From: Terriglobia bacterium
GTDB taxonomy: Bacteria > Acidobacteriota > Terriglobia > Terriglobales > Acidobacteriaceae
DNA length: 64,000 nt
Direction: 5' to 3'
NCBI GenBank assembly: GCA_020072815.1
Contig: JAIQGE010000001.1
Location: 124,001 to 188,000, forward strand
In this document: one piece after another, positions 53,817 to 61,838 of the stretch
Position numbering within the stretch: the first letter of the stretch is position 1
How the letters are laid out: every line of letters starts with the position of its first letter
Program-made: the position numbers and the translations under genes
The notes under the pieces: generated by a model
Database searches by the model: none
What the model saw: only the letters and a program-made list of their open reading frames with translations
What the model was told of the DNA's origin: nothing

Positions 53817-55151
53817 TCACGGACCGAAAACCTGTTTGAGCGCCGCGGCAATGGCGCTGGCTATCATCGCGCACTCTTCTTGCGAAACAATGAACGGCGG
53901 CGCCAGCAGAATGTGGTCGCCACGCAGGCCGTCCACACAGCCTTGCGTGGGATAAGTCAGCACGCCGTGCTCCATCGCTGCCTGGCGAATCTTTTCGCAA
54001 ATCTTTTCTTCGCGCGGGAACGGCGTGCGCGATGCTTTGTCTTGCACGAATTCCACGCCGGCCAGCAGGCCCAAGCCGCGAATGTCGCCCACATGCGGAT
54101 GCGCTTTCAAGGGCTCAAGCGAGGCAAAAAGATCGCGGCCGGCTTCCTCAAGGCAGGTAAATAAGTTCTTCTCCTCCAGCACGTCCAGGACGGCATTTCC
54201 AGCGGCCATGGACACCGGATGGGCCTGATAGGTAAATCCGTGCTGGAATGCGCCTGATCCCTGCGCAAAAGCTTCTACCACACGTGGCCCCACGATGAGC
54301 GCTCCCAGCGGGGCGTATCCACTGGCTACACCTTTGCCCACAGTAATAATGTCCGGCTCCACGCCGTAGTGTTCCACGGCAAAGTTGCGACCGGTGCGCC
54401 CCATGCCGGTCATCACTTCATCAGCGATGAGCAGAATGTCATGGCGACGGCAGATTTCCGCCAGACGCTGCGCGTAGCCCGCAGGCGGCGCGGCCGCGCC
54501 CAGCGTCGCGCCGACGATTGGTTCAAACATGAACGCGGCGACATTCCCGCTTTCGTTCTGCAACAGCGTTTCCAGTTCGTTGGCGCAGGCTAGTTCGCAC
54601 TGGGGGAACTGCAAATTCAGCGGGCAGTGATAGCAAAAGCACGGCGCGATATGCCCCCACTCAGGCAGCAACGGTTGATACGGTTGGCGACGCGCCACGT
54701 TGCCGCTCACCGCCATCGCGCCCAGAGTGCTTCCGTGGTAGCTCTGGCGGCGCGAGACAATCCGGAAACGCTCCTGCTCGCCGCGCTCGATGTGGAATTG
54801 CCGCGCCAGCTTGATGGCCGTTTCTGTGGCTTCTGATCCGCCGGAGGTGAAATGGATGCGTCCGCCGTTGCGCATTCCCGCAGGAGCCAGGGCCAGCAAA
54901 CGCTCAGCCAGTTTCTCTGCGACGGGCGTGTGAAATTGTGACGTATGAGCGAAAGCCAGCTGCGCCGCCTGATCTGCCATCGCCCGCCCAATGGAAGCAA
55001 CGCCGTGCCCGATGCTCACCACCGCTGCCTGGCCCGCGGCGTCAAGATACTTCTTGCCGTCACTCGAGTAAATCCAGCAGCCTTCGCCGCGGACGGCGCG
55101 AGGATAATCCTTACGGAAATTGCGCGGAAAAAGTGATAACGGGCGCGACAT
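53817..55151 (-). CDS. Class III PLP-dependent aminotransferase
   Basis: 444 residues. Motifs are FTSGGSEATETAIKLAR, HGSTLGAMAVSG, the DEVMTGMGRTGRNFAVEHYGVEPDII segment with the PLP-binding Asp, and Lys in TVGKGVASGYAPLGA. This group includes omega-amino-acid:pyruvate, ornithine-like and DAPA aminotransferases; the donor cannot be fixed. It is followed after 34 bases by the secreted M28 peptidase on the same strand, suggesting joint use in amino-acid catabolism. Confidence 0.92.
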   Translation of the reverse strand: MSRPLSLFPRNFRKDYPRAVRGEGCWIYSSDGKKYLDAAGQAAVVSIGHGVASIGRAMADQAAQLAFAHTSQFHTPVAEKLAERLLALAPAGMRNGGRIHFTSGGSEATETAIKLARQFHIERGEQERFRIVSRRQSYHGSTLGAMAVSGNVARRQPYQPLLPEWGHIAPCFCYHCPLNLQFPQCELACANELETLLQNESGNVAAFMFEPIVGATLGAAAPPAGYAQRLAEICRRHDILLIADEVMTGMGRTGRNFAVEHYGVEPDIITVGKGVASGYAPLGALIVGPRVVEAFAQGSGAFQHGFTYQAHPVSMAAGNAVLDVLEEKNLFTCLEEAGRDLFASLEPLKAHPHVGDIRGLGLLAGVEFVQDKASRTPFPREEKICEKIRQAAMEHGVLTYPTQGCVDGLRGDHILLAPPFIVSQEECAMIASAIAAALKQVFGP

Positions 55152-55230
55152 GGGCTGCAGTCTGCCGATTCTAGCAGGGTAGTGGGTCAGTTTGAAAAAC
55201 TGGCCGACTAGCGGTATCAGCGTCTAGCGG

Positions 55231-55246
55231 TCCCGGCGTGCCGGGA
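55231..55246. other. Short perfect hairpin after the monooxygenase gene
   Basis: TCCCGGC and GCCGGGA form a seven-base stem with a two-base GT loop in the gap 55152-55303. There is no T-run in either direction. Confidence 0.45.
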
Positions 55247-55303
55247 TTGCGGGCCTTTAGGCAGACGTTCATCGCGCAAGCGATGAATCTCGATCATTCT
55301 GCT

Positions 55304-55591
55304 CTACTCGATCGCCGTGTACAACTCGCGCGTGCGATCTTCCATGATCGGGTCCAGGCCGCCGTTCACATATTGCTTGAAGTAAGGCGCGTTGCGGTGC
55401 GCGTCCAGCGCGGCTTGGTCTTTGTACTGCTCGTAGAAAAGAAATTTGCGCGGGTCGGCCATGGACTGGTGGCCCACATACATCACGCAGCCGGGCTCCT
55501 GGCGCGAATGCTCCTGCAGGATGCGGATATACTCTTTGCACTTCTCTTCCGTGCCCGGCTTCACCAGCATGTCCACTTTCAGGATGATCAT
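55304..55591 (-). CDS. Antibiotic biosynthesis monooxygenase (ABM)-fold protein
   Basis: 95 residues, a single ferredoxin-like ABM domain (MIILKVDMLVKPGTEEKCKEY, EPGCVMYVGHQS, FLFYEQYKDQAALDAHRNAPYF). Relatives include YgiN-type quinol monooxygenases and (4S)-4-hydroxy-5-phosphonooxypentane-2,3-dione isomerase (LsrG), so either activity is possible. Its ATG overlaps the purA stop by four bases (ATGA), so translation is coupled to purA, although no metabolic link is obvious. Confidence 0.85.
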   Translation of the reverse strand: MIILKVDMLVKPGTEEKCKEYIRILQEHSRQEPGCVMYVGHQSMADPRKFLFYEQYKDQAALDAHRNAPYFKQYVNGGLDPIMEDRTRELYTAIE

Positions 55592-56943
55592 TTCACCCTC
55601 GCGGCTTTGCCTTGCGATGCAGCGGCTTGCGGTTTGGCCGCTTCCAGTTCAGCGGCAAACTCCGGCATGACCATGGTCTGGTCGCGGTCCGGGCCGGTGG
55701 ACACCATGCCGATCTTGGCGCCGCTCTCTTTTTCCAGGAAGCGCAAATACTCCTGCGCCTTTTTGGGCAGCTTCTCAAAACTGGTGATGCCTTCCGTGGA
55801 CGTGCTCCAACCCGGCATCTTTTCGTAAATGGCTTCCACGGTTTCAAATCCCGTGGCCAGCGCGGGGACAGCGTCCGTTTTCTTGCCGTTGATTTTGTAG
55901 CCGACGCACACCGGGATTTCCGCCAGTTGGTCCAGCACGTCCATTTTGGTGATGACCCACCAGTTCACGCCGTTGATCATCTGCGCGTAGCGCAGCAGCG
56001 GCAGGTCAATCCATCCGCAGCGCCGGGGACGTCCGGTGACCGCTCCATATTCGTTGCCGCGTGCGCGAAGCTGGTCAGCCACTGCGCCGTCCACTTCGCT
56101 GGGGAACGGTCCGCCGCCTACGCGGGTGCAATATGCCTTGGTCACGCCGACGACGTTTTGAATCGCGTTGGGCGGAACGCCGGTACCGGTGACCGCGCCG
56201 CCGGAGGTCGAACTGGACGAAGTCACGAAGGGATAAGTCCCGTGGTCAATATCCAGCATCGTCCCTTGCGCGCCTTCAAACATCACGGACTGGCCCTGGT
56301 CCAGCGCCTGGTTGATGAGCAGCGCCGTGTCGGTGACGAACGGCGCAATCTTTTCCGCGGCTTCCGCGTACTCGCGGTACATGCTGTCAGCGTCCAGCGG
56401 ATCGGCGTTGAACAGCGCGTGGGCGATCATGTTTTTTTCCGCGCAGGCGTTTTCGATTGTGCTCTTGAGCAGGTTGGCGTCCAGCAAATCAGCCACGCGC
56501 AGGCCGCGGCGGCCCATCTTGTCTTCGTACGCCGGACCAATGCCGCGCGACGTGGTGCCGATCTTCACGCGTCCCGGCGCGTTTTCCGCGCCCATCTCAA
56601 TCATGCGATGGTAGGGCAGAATCACGTGCGCGCGGTTAGAGACGAACAGGTTGCCGTCCACCTGCACGCCGGCCTGGCGCAGCATGGCCACTTCTTTCAG
56701 GAAGGCCAAAGGGTCCAGCACCACGCCGTTGCCAATCACTGAGCGGCAGCCCTGGCGCAGCACGCCGCAAGGCACCAGTTGCAGCACAAATTTTTTGCCC
56801 TGGATGATGACCGTGTGGCCGGCATTGTGTCCGCCGGCGTAGCGGGCCACCACGGAAAAACTATGCGAGAGGACGTCTACGATCTTGCCTTTGCCTTCGT
56901 CACCCCATTGGGCGCCGATAATCACCGCCGTCTTGCCGCGCAT
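55588..56943 (-). CDS. purA: Adenylosuccinate synthetase
   Basis: 451 residues from the ATG at 56943, since MRGKTAVIIGAQWGDEGKGKIVD is the family N-terminus. It joins IMP and Asp with GTP on the way to AMP. GDEGKGK, GGHNAGHT, GTTSRGIGPAYEDK and the KMDVLD guanine-binding motif are present. GAGGAG is 15 bases before the ATG (12 before an adjacent GTG). The reading frame continues upstream to 57090, but that part lacks family similarity. Confidence 0.97.
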   Translation of the reverse strand: MRGKTAVIIGAQWGDEGKGKIVDVLSHSFSVVARYAGGHNAGHTVIIQGKKFVLQLVPCGVLRQGCRSVIGNGVVLDPLAFLKEVAMLRQAGVQVDGNLFVSNRAHVILPYHRMIEMGAENAPGRVKIGTTSRGIGPAYEDKMGRRGLRVADLLDANLLKSTIENACAEKNMIAHALFNADPLDADSMYREYAEAAEKIAPFVTDTALLINQALDQGQSVMFEGAQGTMLDIDHGTYPFVTSSSSTSGGAVTGTGVPPNAIQNVVGVTKAYCTRVGGGPFPSEVDGAVADQLRARGNEYGAVTGRPRRCGWIDLPLLRYAQMINGVNWWVITKMDVLDQLAEIPVCVGYKINGKKTDAVPALATGFETVEAIYEKMPGWSTSTEGITSFEKLPKKAQEYLRFLEKESGAKIGMVSTGPDRDQTMVMPEFAAELEAAKPQAAASQGKAARVK

Positions 56944-57118
56944 CACTTGGATTGCACACTCCTCGCCCGTGTGGTTTTTACAGATTGAAAAATAGTTTCC
57001 GGAAAACCCTGGACGGGAAAGATTGGTATTACTTATGGATTTTAACAAAGAAATCCGCGGCGTACCATGCTGGCGATCATTTGCGGCCACGCCCCGCCCG
57101 CGTTAGTCTGATGGAGCC

Positions 57119-58117
57119 ATGCTCCCCTTCAAACTGGTCTACAGTGACGACTATTACCTGCCCATCGGGGCCCACGTGTTCCCGGCGGAAAAGTACCGGC
57201 TTATCCATCGCCACTTATTGGAAACGGGTATCGCTGAAGCGGCAGACTTCGTGAAGCCGCAGCCTGCCTGCGATGAAGACATCCTGCTGGTGCATACCCG
57301 GGAGTACGTGCAGAAGCTGAAGACCGGAACTCTCTCCGCCATGGAAGAGCTGCAGATGGAAGTCCCCTATTCGCCGGAACTGGTGAAGGCCTTCTGGCTG
57401 GCGGCCGGCGGTTCGATTCTTGCGGCAGACCTGGCGCTGCGCAGCGGGATCGCGTTCAACATCGGCGGCGGATTCCATCACGCGTTCCCTGATCATGGCG
57501 AAGGATTCTGCGTGGTGCATGACGTGGCCGTGGCCATCAAGCGTATGCATCAGGAAGGAAAAATTACGCGGGCCATGACCGTGGACCTTGACGTCCACAA
57601 CGGCAACGGCACGGCCGCGATTTTTCCTCCCAAAAAGAAGCCGGGCAATCTGCCCAGCGCCGGCGGGCTTCGCCATGATCTGCGGCGCAGCAACAGCGAT
57701 CTGGACATGCTGGGCGCGAGCGACGGCGAACTGGAGGTCTTCACCATCTCGTTGCACCAGGCGCACAACTATCCGGCGTACAAGCCTCCGTCTTCCATTG
57801 ACGTTCATCTTCCTGACGCCACCAACGACGAAGAATACATTGGCTGGCTGGACCAGGCGCTTAGCTCCGCGTTCCGTAACTTTGAGCCGGAGTTGCTGTG
57901 CTTTATTGCCGGCGCTGACCCTTATAAAGAAGACCAGCTCGGCGGCCTGGCGATGACCATCGAAGGCCTGAAGAAGCGCGACGAACTGGTCATGAAAGTG
58001 GCCAAGACGCGCGGCGTCCCGGTGATGGTGACCTTTGCCGGCGGCTACGCGCGCAAAGTGGAAGACACGGTGACCATCCACTGCAACACGGTGGTGGCGG
58101 CGCGGGAACTGTACTGA
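57119..58117 (+). CDS. Histone deacetylase-family (AcuC/amidohydrolase-like) protein
   Basis: 332 residues of arginase/deacetylase fold. The catalytic His pair is at 120-121 (GGGFHHAFPDHGEGFC), zinc ligands Asp158 and His160 in DLDVHNGNGTAAIF with a later Asp in AGADPYKEDQLGG, and the transition-state Tyr in FAGGYAR. Family members deacetylate proteins (AcuC acts on acetyl-CoA synthetase) or small acetylated amines. An insertion of about 35 residues (170-206, Lys/Gly/Asp-rich) sits between IF and VFTISLHQ, where most relatives have under ten. It is divergent from purA. Confidence 0.9.
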   Translation: MLPFKLVYSDDYYLPIGAHVFPAEKYRLIHRHLLETGIAEAADFVKPQPACDEDILLVHTREYVQKLKTGTLSAMEELQMEVPYSPELVKAFWLAAGGSILAADLALRSGIAFNIGGGFHHAFPDHGEGFCVVHDVAVAIKRMHQEGKITRAMTVDLDVHNGNGTAAIFPPKKKPGNLPSAGGLRHDLRRSNSDLDMLGASDGELEVFTISLHQAHNYPAYKPPSSIDVHLPDATNDEEYIGWLDQALSSAFRNFEPELLCFIAGADPYKEDQLGGLAMTIEGLKKRDELVMKVAKTRGVPVMVTFAGGYARKVEDTVTIHCNTVVAARELY

Positions 58118-58133
58118 GCTTCACCCGCAAGCG

Positions 58134-58748
58134 CTAGCGGGTGCTCCAGTCGTCCATGGCCGTGGTCTTGCCGTCATTGTTGGTCACTTCAATTTTCTGG
58201 AAGGTAAATGAAACGTCTTCCAGCGGGTGAGGGTTCGGCGGCTCACCCGCGTCGGGGAAACCGATGTATTCCTTGAACGCCGAGATTGTGGGGTTGGTCA
58301 GCGTCACCGTCTGGAAAACGTATTCCATCCCTTGCGCGTTGGTCCGCAAGAATTCGAATTCCACCGAAGGCAGAAGTTCGTTGGTAGCAGCAGCACTCAT
58401 GATCTGCGGTGAGGCGGCGCCCCAGTCCTTGGTCACCACGATGGGCGAGTACTGTCTTCGTCCGCTGGCCACACCAGTCGCGTTGTCTCTGGGCGCGGTG
58501 AGCGAGAGCAGGAACTGCGAGCACGGAATCCATTTCTCCTGCCCGCGCCCCGTGCTTTGCCCTTTGAATTGGCCTTGTTTCGTTCCGCGAATCGCCATCC
58601 GGCACTGCGTGGGGCCTCCGGCCTGTACAAGCATGGGTGAAGGCGCGGTGGCGGGAGGACGCGCGGGTTGGGATTGAGCGACTTCGATGCCAGCGGCGAC
58701 CAGCATTACAAATACGGCAAGAATGATGGTGGAGCGTTTGAACTTCAC
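58134..58748 (-). CDS. Hcp-family (type VI tube-like) protein with a signal peptide
   Basis: 204 residues from a GTG at 58748, chosen because AGGAGG lies seven bases before it. The N-terminus VKFKRSTIILAVFVMLVAAGIEVAQSQ is a Sec signal peptide. The remainder fits the Hcp fold: FKGQSTGRGQEKWIPCSQFLLSL, SGRRQYSPIVVTKDWGAASPQIMSAA, and the end LEDVSFTFQKIEV. Hcp normally forms the cytosolic inner tube of type VI secretion systems and has no signal peptide, and no other type VI gene is seen here. So this is an exported orphan relative of unknown role. Confidence 0.78.
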   Translation of the reverse strand: MKFKRSTIILAVFVMLVAAGIEVAQSQPARPPATAPSPMLVQAGGPTQCRMAIRGTKQGQFKGQSTGRGQEKWIPCSQFLLSLTAPRDNATGVASGRRQYSPIVVTKDWGAASPQIMSAAATNELLPSVEFEFLRTNAQGMEYVFQTVTLTNPTISAFKEYIGFPDAGEPPNPHPLEDVSFTFQKIEVTNNDGKTTAMDDWSTR

Positions 58749-58847
58749 GTGAGTGCCTCCTGGTTCCCGGAACATAAAGAGGATGGCTGACGTGAGGAAT
58801 TGTACACCGGTGGTTTGGGCCGACGCGGCTCCTGAACAGACCAAGGG

Positions 58848-59159
58848 CTAGCGCCGGTCTTTGTCCTTGTCTCTATCCCGGTTCTTGCCTTTGTCGCGAT
58901 CCTGGTCGCTGTGGCTGTGCCGCCAATCCCAGTAACGCCGCTGGTCATCCTGATCGCGGTCTTTGATGTCGCGATGGGGCAGCCGGACTTCCACTTCCCA
59001 CTGACGGTAATAGCGGTCTTCATCCGAGTTCCAGCGATGGTAGTCGTTGTGCGCGCGGTCATGAATGCGGTATCCCCACGTGCAACCGGTGGTCATCACG
59101 GGAGCAGCCAAGGCGGCGGTCAATAACAACGCAGAAAAATACTGGTAAGGTCGGCTCAT
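58848..59159 (-). CDS. Small exported lipoprotein-like protein with Asp/Arg/Lys-rich tail
   Basis: 103 residues. The signal sequence (YFSALLLTAALAAPVMTTGC) ends in a cysteine that could be lipidated, though the lipobox is not ideal. The mature part starts WGYRIHDRAHNDYHRWNSDEDRYYRQW, a pattern I associate with small acidobacterial exported proteins. It ends in alternating DRDK repeats. GGAGG precedes the ATG by about ten bases. The function is unknown. Confidence 0.7.
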   Translation of the reverse strand: MSRPYQYFSALLLTAALAAPVMTTGCTWGYRIHDRAHNDYHRWNSDEDRYYRQWEVEVRLPHRDIKDRDQDDQRRYWDWRHSHSDQDRDKGKNRDRDKDKDRR

Positions 59160-59318
59160 CAGGCAGGCCCTCCTTGGCTCTAATGCTACTCCTATTTTCG
59201 TTGCCGCTTCTCAGTCGCAAGTTGCCAACAAAATGTCTTCCGGGAAGGACGGCCTGCACCCGCATGCTGTCTGCTTGCTTGATGAAAAACTGTGCAGTCA
59301 TTCTGCAGGGATGGCCGG

Positions 59319-60566
59319 CTACGCAATCTCCCGCACCGGCTTCTGCAGCGCGCCGAACGCAGAAACCACGACCATCGCCAGCCCGGCGATGATGAACATC
59401 CATTTGGCGCTCCAGCCGACCGCGGCGCCGGCCACCGCCATGGACAGCGGAGCCAGGCCGAGATTGAACACCATGACCACGCTGATCACGCGACCAAGGA
59501 CTGCGCGTTCCACCCGCTGCTGGAACCAGGATTGAAACTGCACGTTGATGAAGCCGCTGAAGCAGCCCATGACTGCCAGCAGAGCGGCCACCGGCCAAAG
59601 CCCGGGGAGCAATCCCATGCAGGCCGTGAAGAGGCCAAGCACGGAAGTGATGGCTACCAGCAAGAGCCCGCGGCGTTTGGATTTGAGCACGCCGGCCAGA
59701 AGCATCCCGATGAGCATTCCCGCCGCTACGCTCGATATCCAAAGGCCGAAAGAAGCAGGCGAGCCGAATCGGGCCTTGGCCATGTACGCCAGCCCCACGT
59801 TCATGGGACCGGCCAGGCAGAAATTCAGGACCGCGGTGAGCAGCATGAGCGAACGCAGCGCCGCGTCGCTGGTCACGTATTTCAGGCCTTCGCCAATGGA
59901 ACTCCACACGCTGGGCTTGGCGCCCGCCGCGGGCTGGTTCTGCAGAGGATCAGGCAGCTTCCACAAAGCGCCGATGATGAACAGAAAGCTGACTGCATCG
60001 AGGAAGAAGGCCCACGCTGCGCCCAGCGTTTTCATGATCAGTCCCGCTGGGGCTGGCCCGGCGATGGAAGTCACCAACGCGCTGCTCTGCCACACGGAGT
60101 TGGCGGCGGGCAGTTGTTGCGGCTTGACCAGCGAGCGCAGCATCGCGCCGGAAGACGGCAGGGCAAACGCGTCAGCCACGCCAAACGCCAGGGCCAGCAA
60201 ATAGAGGTGCCAGAGGAGCAAGCTGTGCTGCCAGAGCAGGAGTGCGATGGCGGCGACGAACAGCGTCCTCGCCGAAGCGGTGGCCATGAGAACTTTGCGC
60301 GGCGACGTGCGGTCAGTCACTGCGCCGCCCAGCAGCATCAGCACGGCGCGCGGGATTCCCGCGGCCATGGCGACGGTGCCCATCGCCAACCCCGAGCCGG
60401 TCAGCTGCAACACCACCCAGGGCAGGGCCACGACGTAGAACTGGTCGCCGAGCAGAGAGATGCTCGCGCCTAGCCACCACATGACAAAGTTGCGCTCGCG
60501 CAACGGGTGCGGCGGCTTTGCTTGAACCTTAGGCGCGTCGGGTGCGGGAATGGCGGCTGCTGCCAT
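59319..60566 (-). CDS. MFS exporter, EntS-like
   Basis: 415 residues from the ATG at 60566 (AAGGA eight bases upstream), with 12 membrane helices. LRERNFVMWWLGASISLLGDQFYVVALPWVVLQ at the N-terminus and the GAVTDRTSPRKVLMAT loop are typical of the MFS_3/enterobactin-exporter-like group, drug or siderophore exporters. It probably forms a unit with the small gene 60596-60985 upstream. A TetR gene is divergent, suggesting induction by an exported compound. Confidence 0.9.
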   Translation of the reverse strand: MAAAAIPAPDAPKVQAKPPHPLRERNFVMWWLGASISLLGDQFYVVALPWVVLQLTGSGLAMGTVAMAAGIPRAVLMLLGGAVTDRTSPRKVLMATASARTLFVAAIALLLWQHSLLLWHLYLLALAFGVADAFALPSSGAMLRSLVKPQQLPAANSVWQSSALVTSIAGPAPAGLIMKTLGAAWAFFLDAVSFLFIIGALWKLPDPLQNQPAAGAKPSVWSSIGEGLKYVTSDAALRSLMLLTAVLNFCLAGPMNVGLAYMAKARFGSPASFGLWISSVAAGMLIGMLLAGVLKSKRRGLLLVAITSVLGLFTACMGLLPGLWPVAALLAVMGCFSGFINVQFQSWFQQRVERAVLGRVISVVMVFNLGLAPLSMAVAGAAVGWSAKWMFIIAGLAMVVVSAFGALQKPVREIA

Positions 60567-60595
60567 GGGAAAGTCCTTTCTGGTGAACGGTTCGA

Positions 60596-60985
60596 TTAGC
60601 GGATGACGAATCCGATAAATTTGCGGTCCCATACGAAACGCAGTCTGCGTTTTTCGCCGGAGCTTGCGGCCGGAACACGCTGCTGCGCTGGCAGTGCGCG
60701 CTCGGCTTCTCGCGCCTTCCCCGCAGAACTCAACTCCGGCGGAACGCTGCTGTTCTGAGCAAACGTGGACGAATGCGCCTGACGCAGCCATTCCGCCAGG
60801 CTGGCCCAGGGGCGCTCAGCTTCGGCTTGTTTAGGGGCTTCTCTTGGCGACAGATTAGGCGCCTGACTCTGGTTTTCGTTAAGCGGAGGCTGCCCCCATC
60901 CCCAGAAGCGGGCGCCAGTGCGAGTACGCAGGTACAGCCCTGCGTAGAATTTGCTTTCTTTCGTCTGCGGAACGGCTGTGCTCAT
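60596..60985 (-). CDS. Hypothetical protein, first gene of the TetR-controlled unit
   Basis: 129 residues from the ATG at 60985, with GAGGAT upstream. It starts STAVPQTKESKFYAGLYLRTRTGARFWGWG, has a Pro/Ala/Ser-rich middle and a basic end (GEKRRLRFVWDRKFIGFVIR). No family is recognised and there is no membrane segment. It lies between the exporter and the shared operator region on the exporter strand, which supports it being transcribed. Confidence 0.5.
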   Translation of the reverse strand: MSTAVPQTKESKFYAGLYLRTRTGARFWGWGQPPLNENQSQAPNLSPREAPKQAEAERPWASLAEWLRQAHSSTFAQNSSVPPELSSAGKAREAERALPAQQRVPAASSGEKRRLRFVWDRKFIGFVIR

Positions 60986-61010
60986 GACCATCCTCGCCCG
61001 CCGTGGTATT

Positions 61011-61051
61011 ATGTAAACGTGAATTTACATTTACATATTCCCTTTTGTCAA
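61011..61051. promoter_or_regulatory. TetR-type operator and leftward promoter
   Basis: ATGTAAA (61011-61017) and TTTACAT (61024-61030) form a perfect inverted repeat with a six-base spacer, and another TTACAT half-site follows to 61036. On the minus strand TTGACA (61051-61046) is a perfect -35 box, and the operator covers the expected -10 area (TAAATT). This fits repression of the exporter unit by the divergent TetR protein. Confidence 0.65.
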
Positions 61052-61101
61052 GCGTTTTCTCGCGCTGACGCCGTCCGCGCAAGGCTGATATAAAGGAGCC
61101 G

Positions 61102-61812
61102 ATGCCCAAGGCAAAAAAGACACTGGAACCGCAGCAGGCCCGCAGCCGCGAGTCGCTGCGCAAGTTGATGAAGGCCGCCGCCGAAGTGCTGGGCCAGCAC
61201 GGCGTGGAGGGGACCACCATCCCGCGTATCGCCCAGCATGCCGGGCTCACACCGGGCTCGGTCTACCGGCGGTTCCACGACAAAGAAGCGCTGCTGGAGG
61301 CGGCGATCCTGGGAATTCTGGAACGCCAGGAAGAAAGAACACGCACCGGCATGACGCCGGAAGCTGTCCGGCAGATTCCTCTGCCAGTGTTTGCTGAACA
61401 GATGATCAACGGCATGGTCCTGGGCTATCGCATGAATGCTCCCCTGTTGCGCGCTCTGCGGCAGTTTGTCCAAGGCCGATGCAAAACGCCGTTCTGGAAA
61501 AAGGCCACCAAGCTGGAAGTCCGCTCCTTTGAACGAGTGGTGGATTTATTCATGTCCCACCGCGACGCAATCAAACACCCTGATCCTCGCGCGGCCATCT
61601 CCATGGGCTTGATGATGGTCATCAGCACGCTGTTTGAAATTGTGGTAATGCCCACAGATATTGGTCCGCTGAAAAGTTTTTTGCCCAAAGACGATCTGGC
61701 CCTCCGGCGCGAACTCACCCGGATGTTTCTGACCTATCTGGGCGTGAGCGCTGGCGTCGCTGAACCCGCTGGTACAATGGATAGCAAGCGCGCCCCGCAA
61801 ACCAATATCTGA
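61102..61812 (+). CDS. TetR-family transcriptional regulator
   Basis: 236 residues. The helix-turn-helix domain is at 15-65 (SLRKLMKAAAEVLGQHGVEGTTIPRIAQHAGLTPGSVYRRFHDKEALL), and the rest is a helical ligand domain. AAAGGAG lies before the ATG. It is divergent from the exporter unit with a perfect inverted repeat between them, so it most likely controls that unit and itself. ffh follows after 26 bases, so ffh may be partly read from this promoter. Confidence 0.92.
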   Translation: MPKAKKTLEPQQARSRESLRKLMKAAAEVLGQHGVEGTTIPRIAQHAGLTPGSVYRRFHDKEALLEAAILGILERQEERTRTGMTPEAVRQIPLPVFAEQMINGMVLGYRMNAPLLRALRQFVQGRCKTPFWKKATKLEVRSFERVVDLFMSHRDAIKHPDPRAAISMGLMMVISTLFEIVVMPTDIGPLKSFLPKDDLALRRELTRMFLTYLGVSAGVAEPAGTMDSKRAPQTNI

Positions 61813-61838
61813 TCCGCGCGGACCTTCATTGACTAGCT

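Noticed and set aside
58134-59159. Part of a type VI secretion gene cluster
   Set aside because: Only the Hcp-like protein is present and it has a signal peptide; no sheath, baseplate or ATPase genes are nearby.
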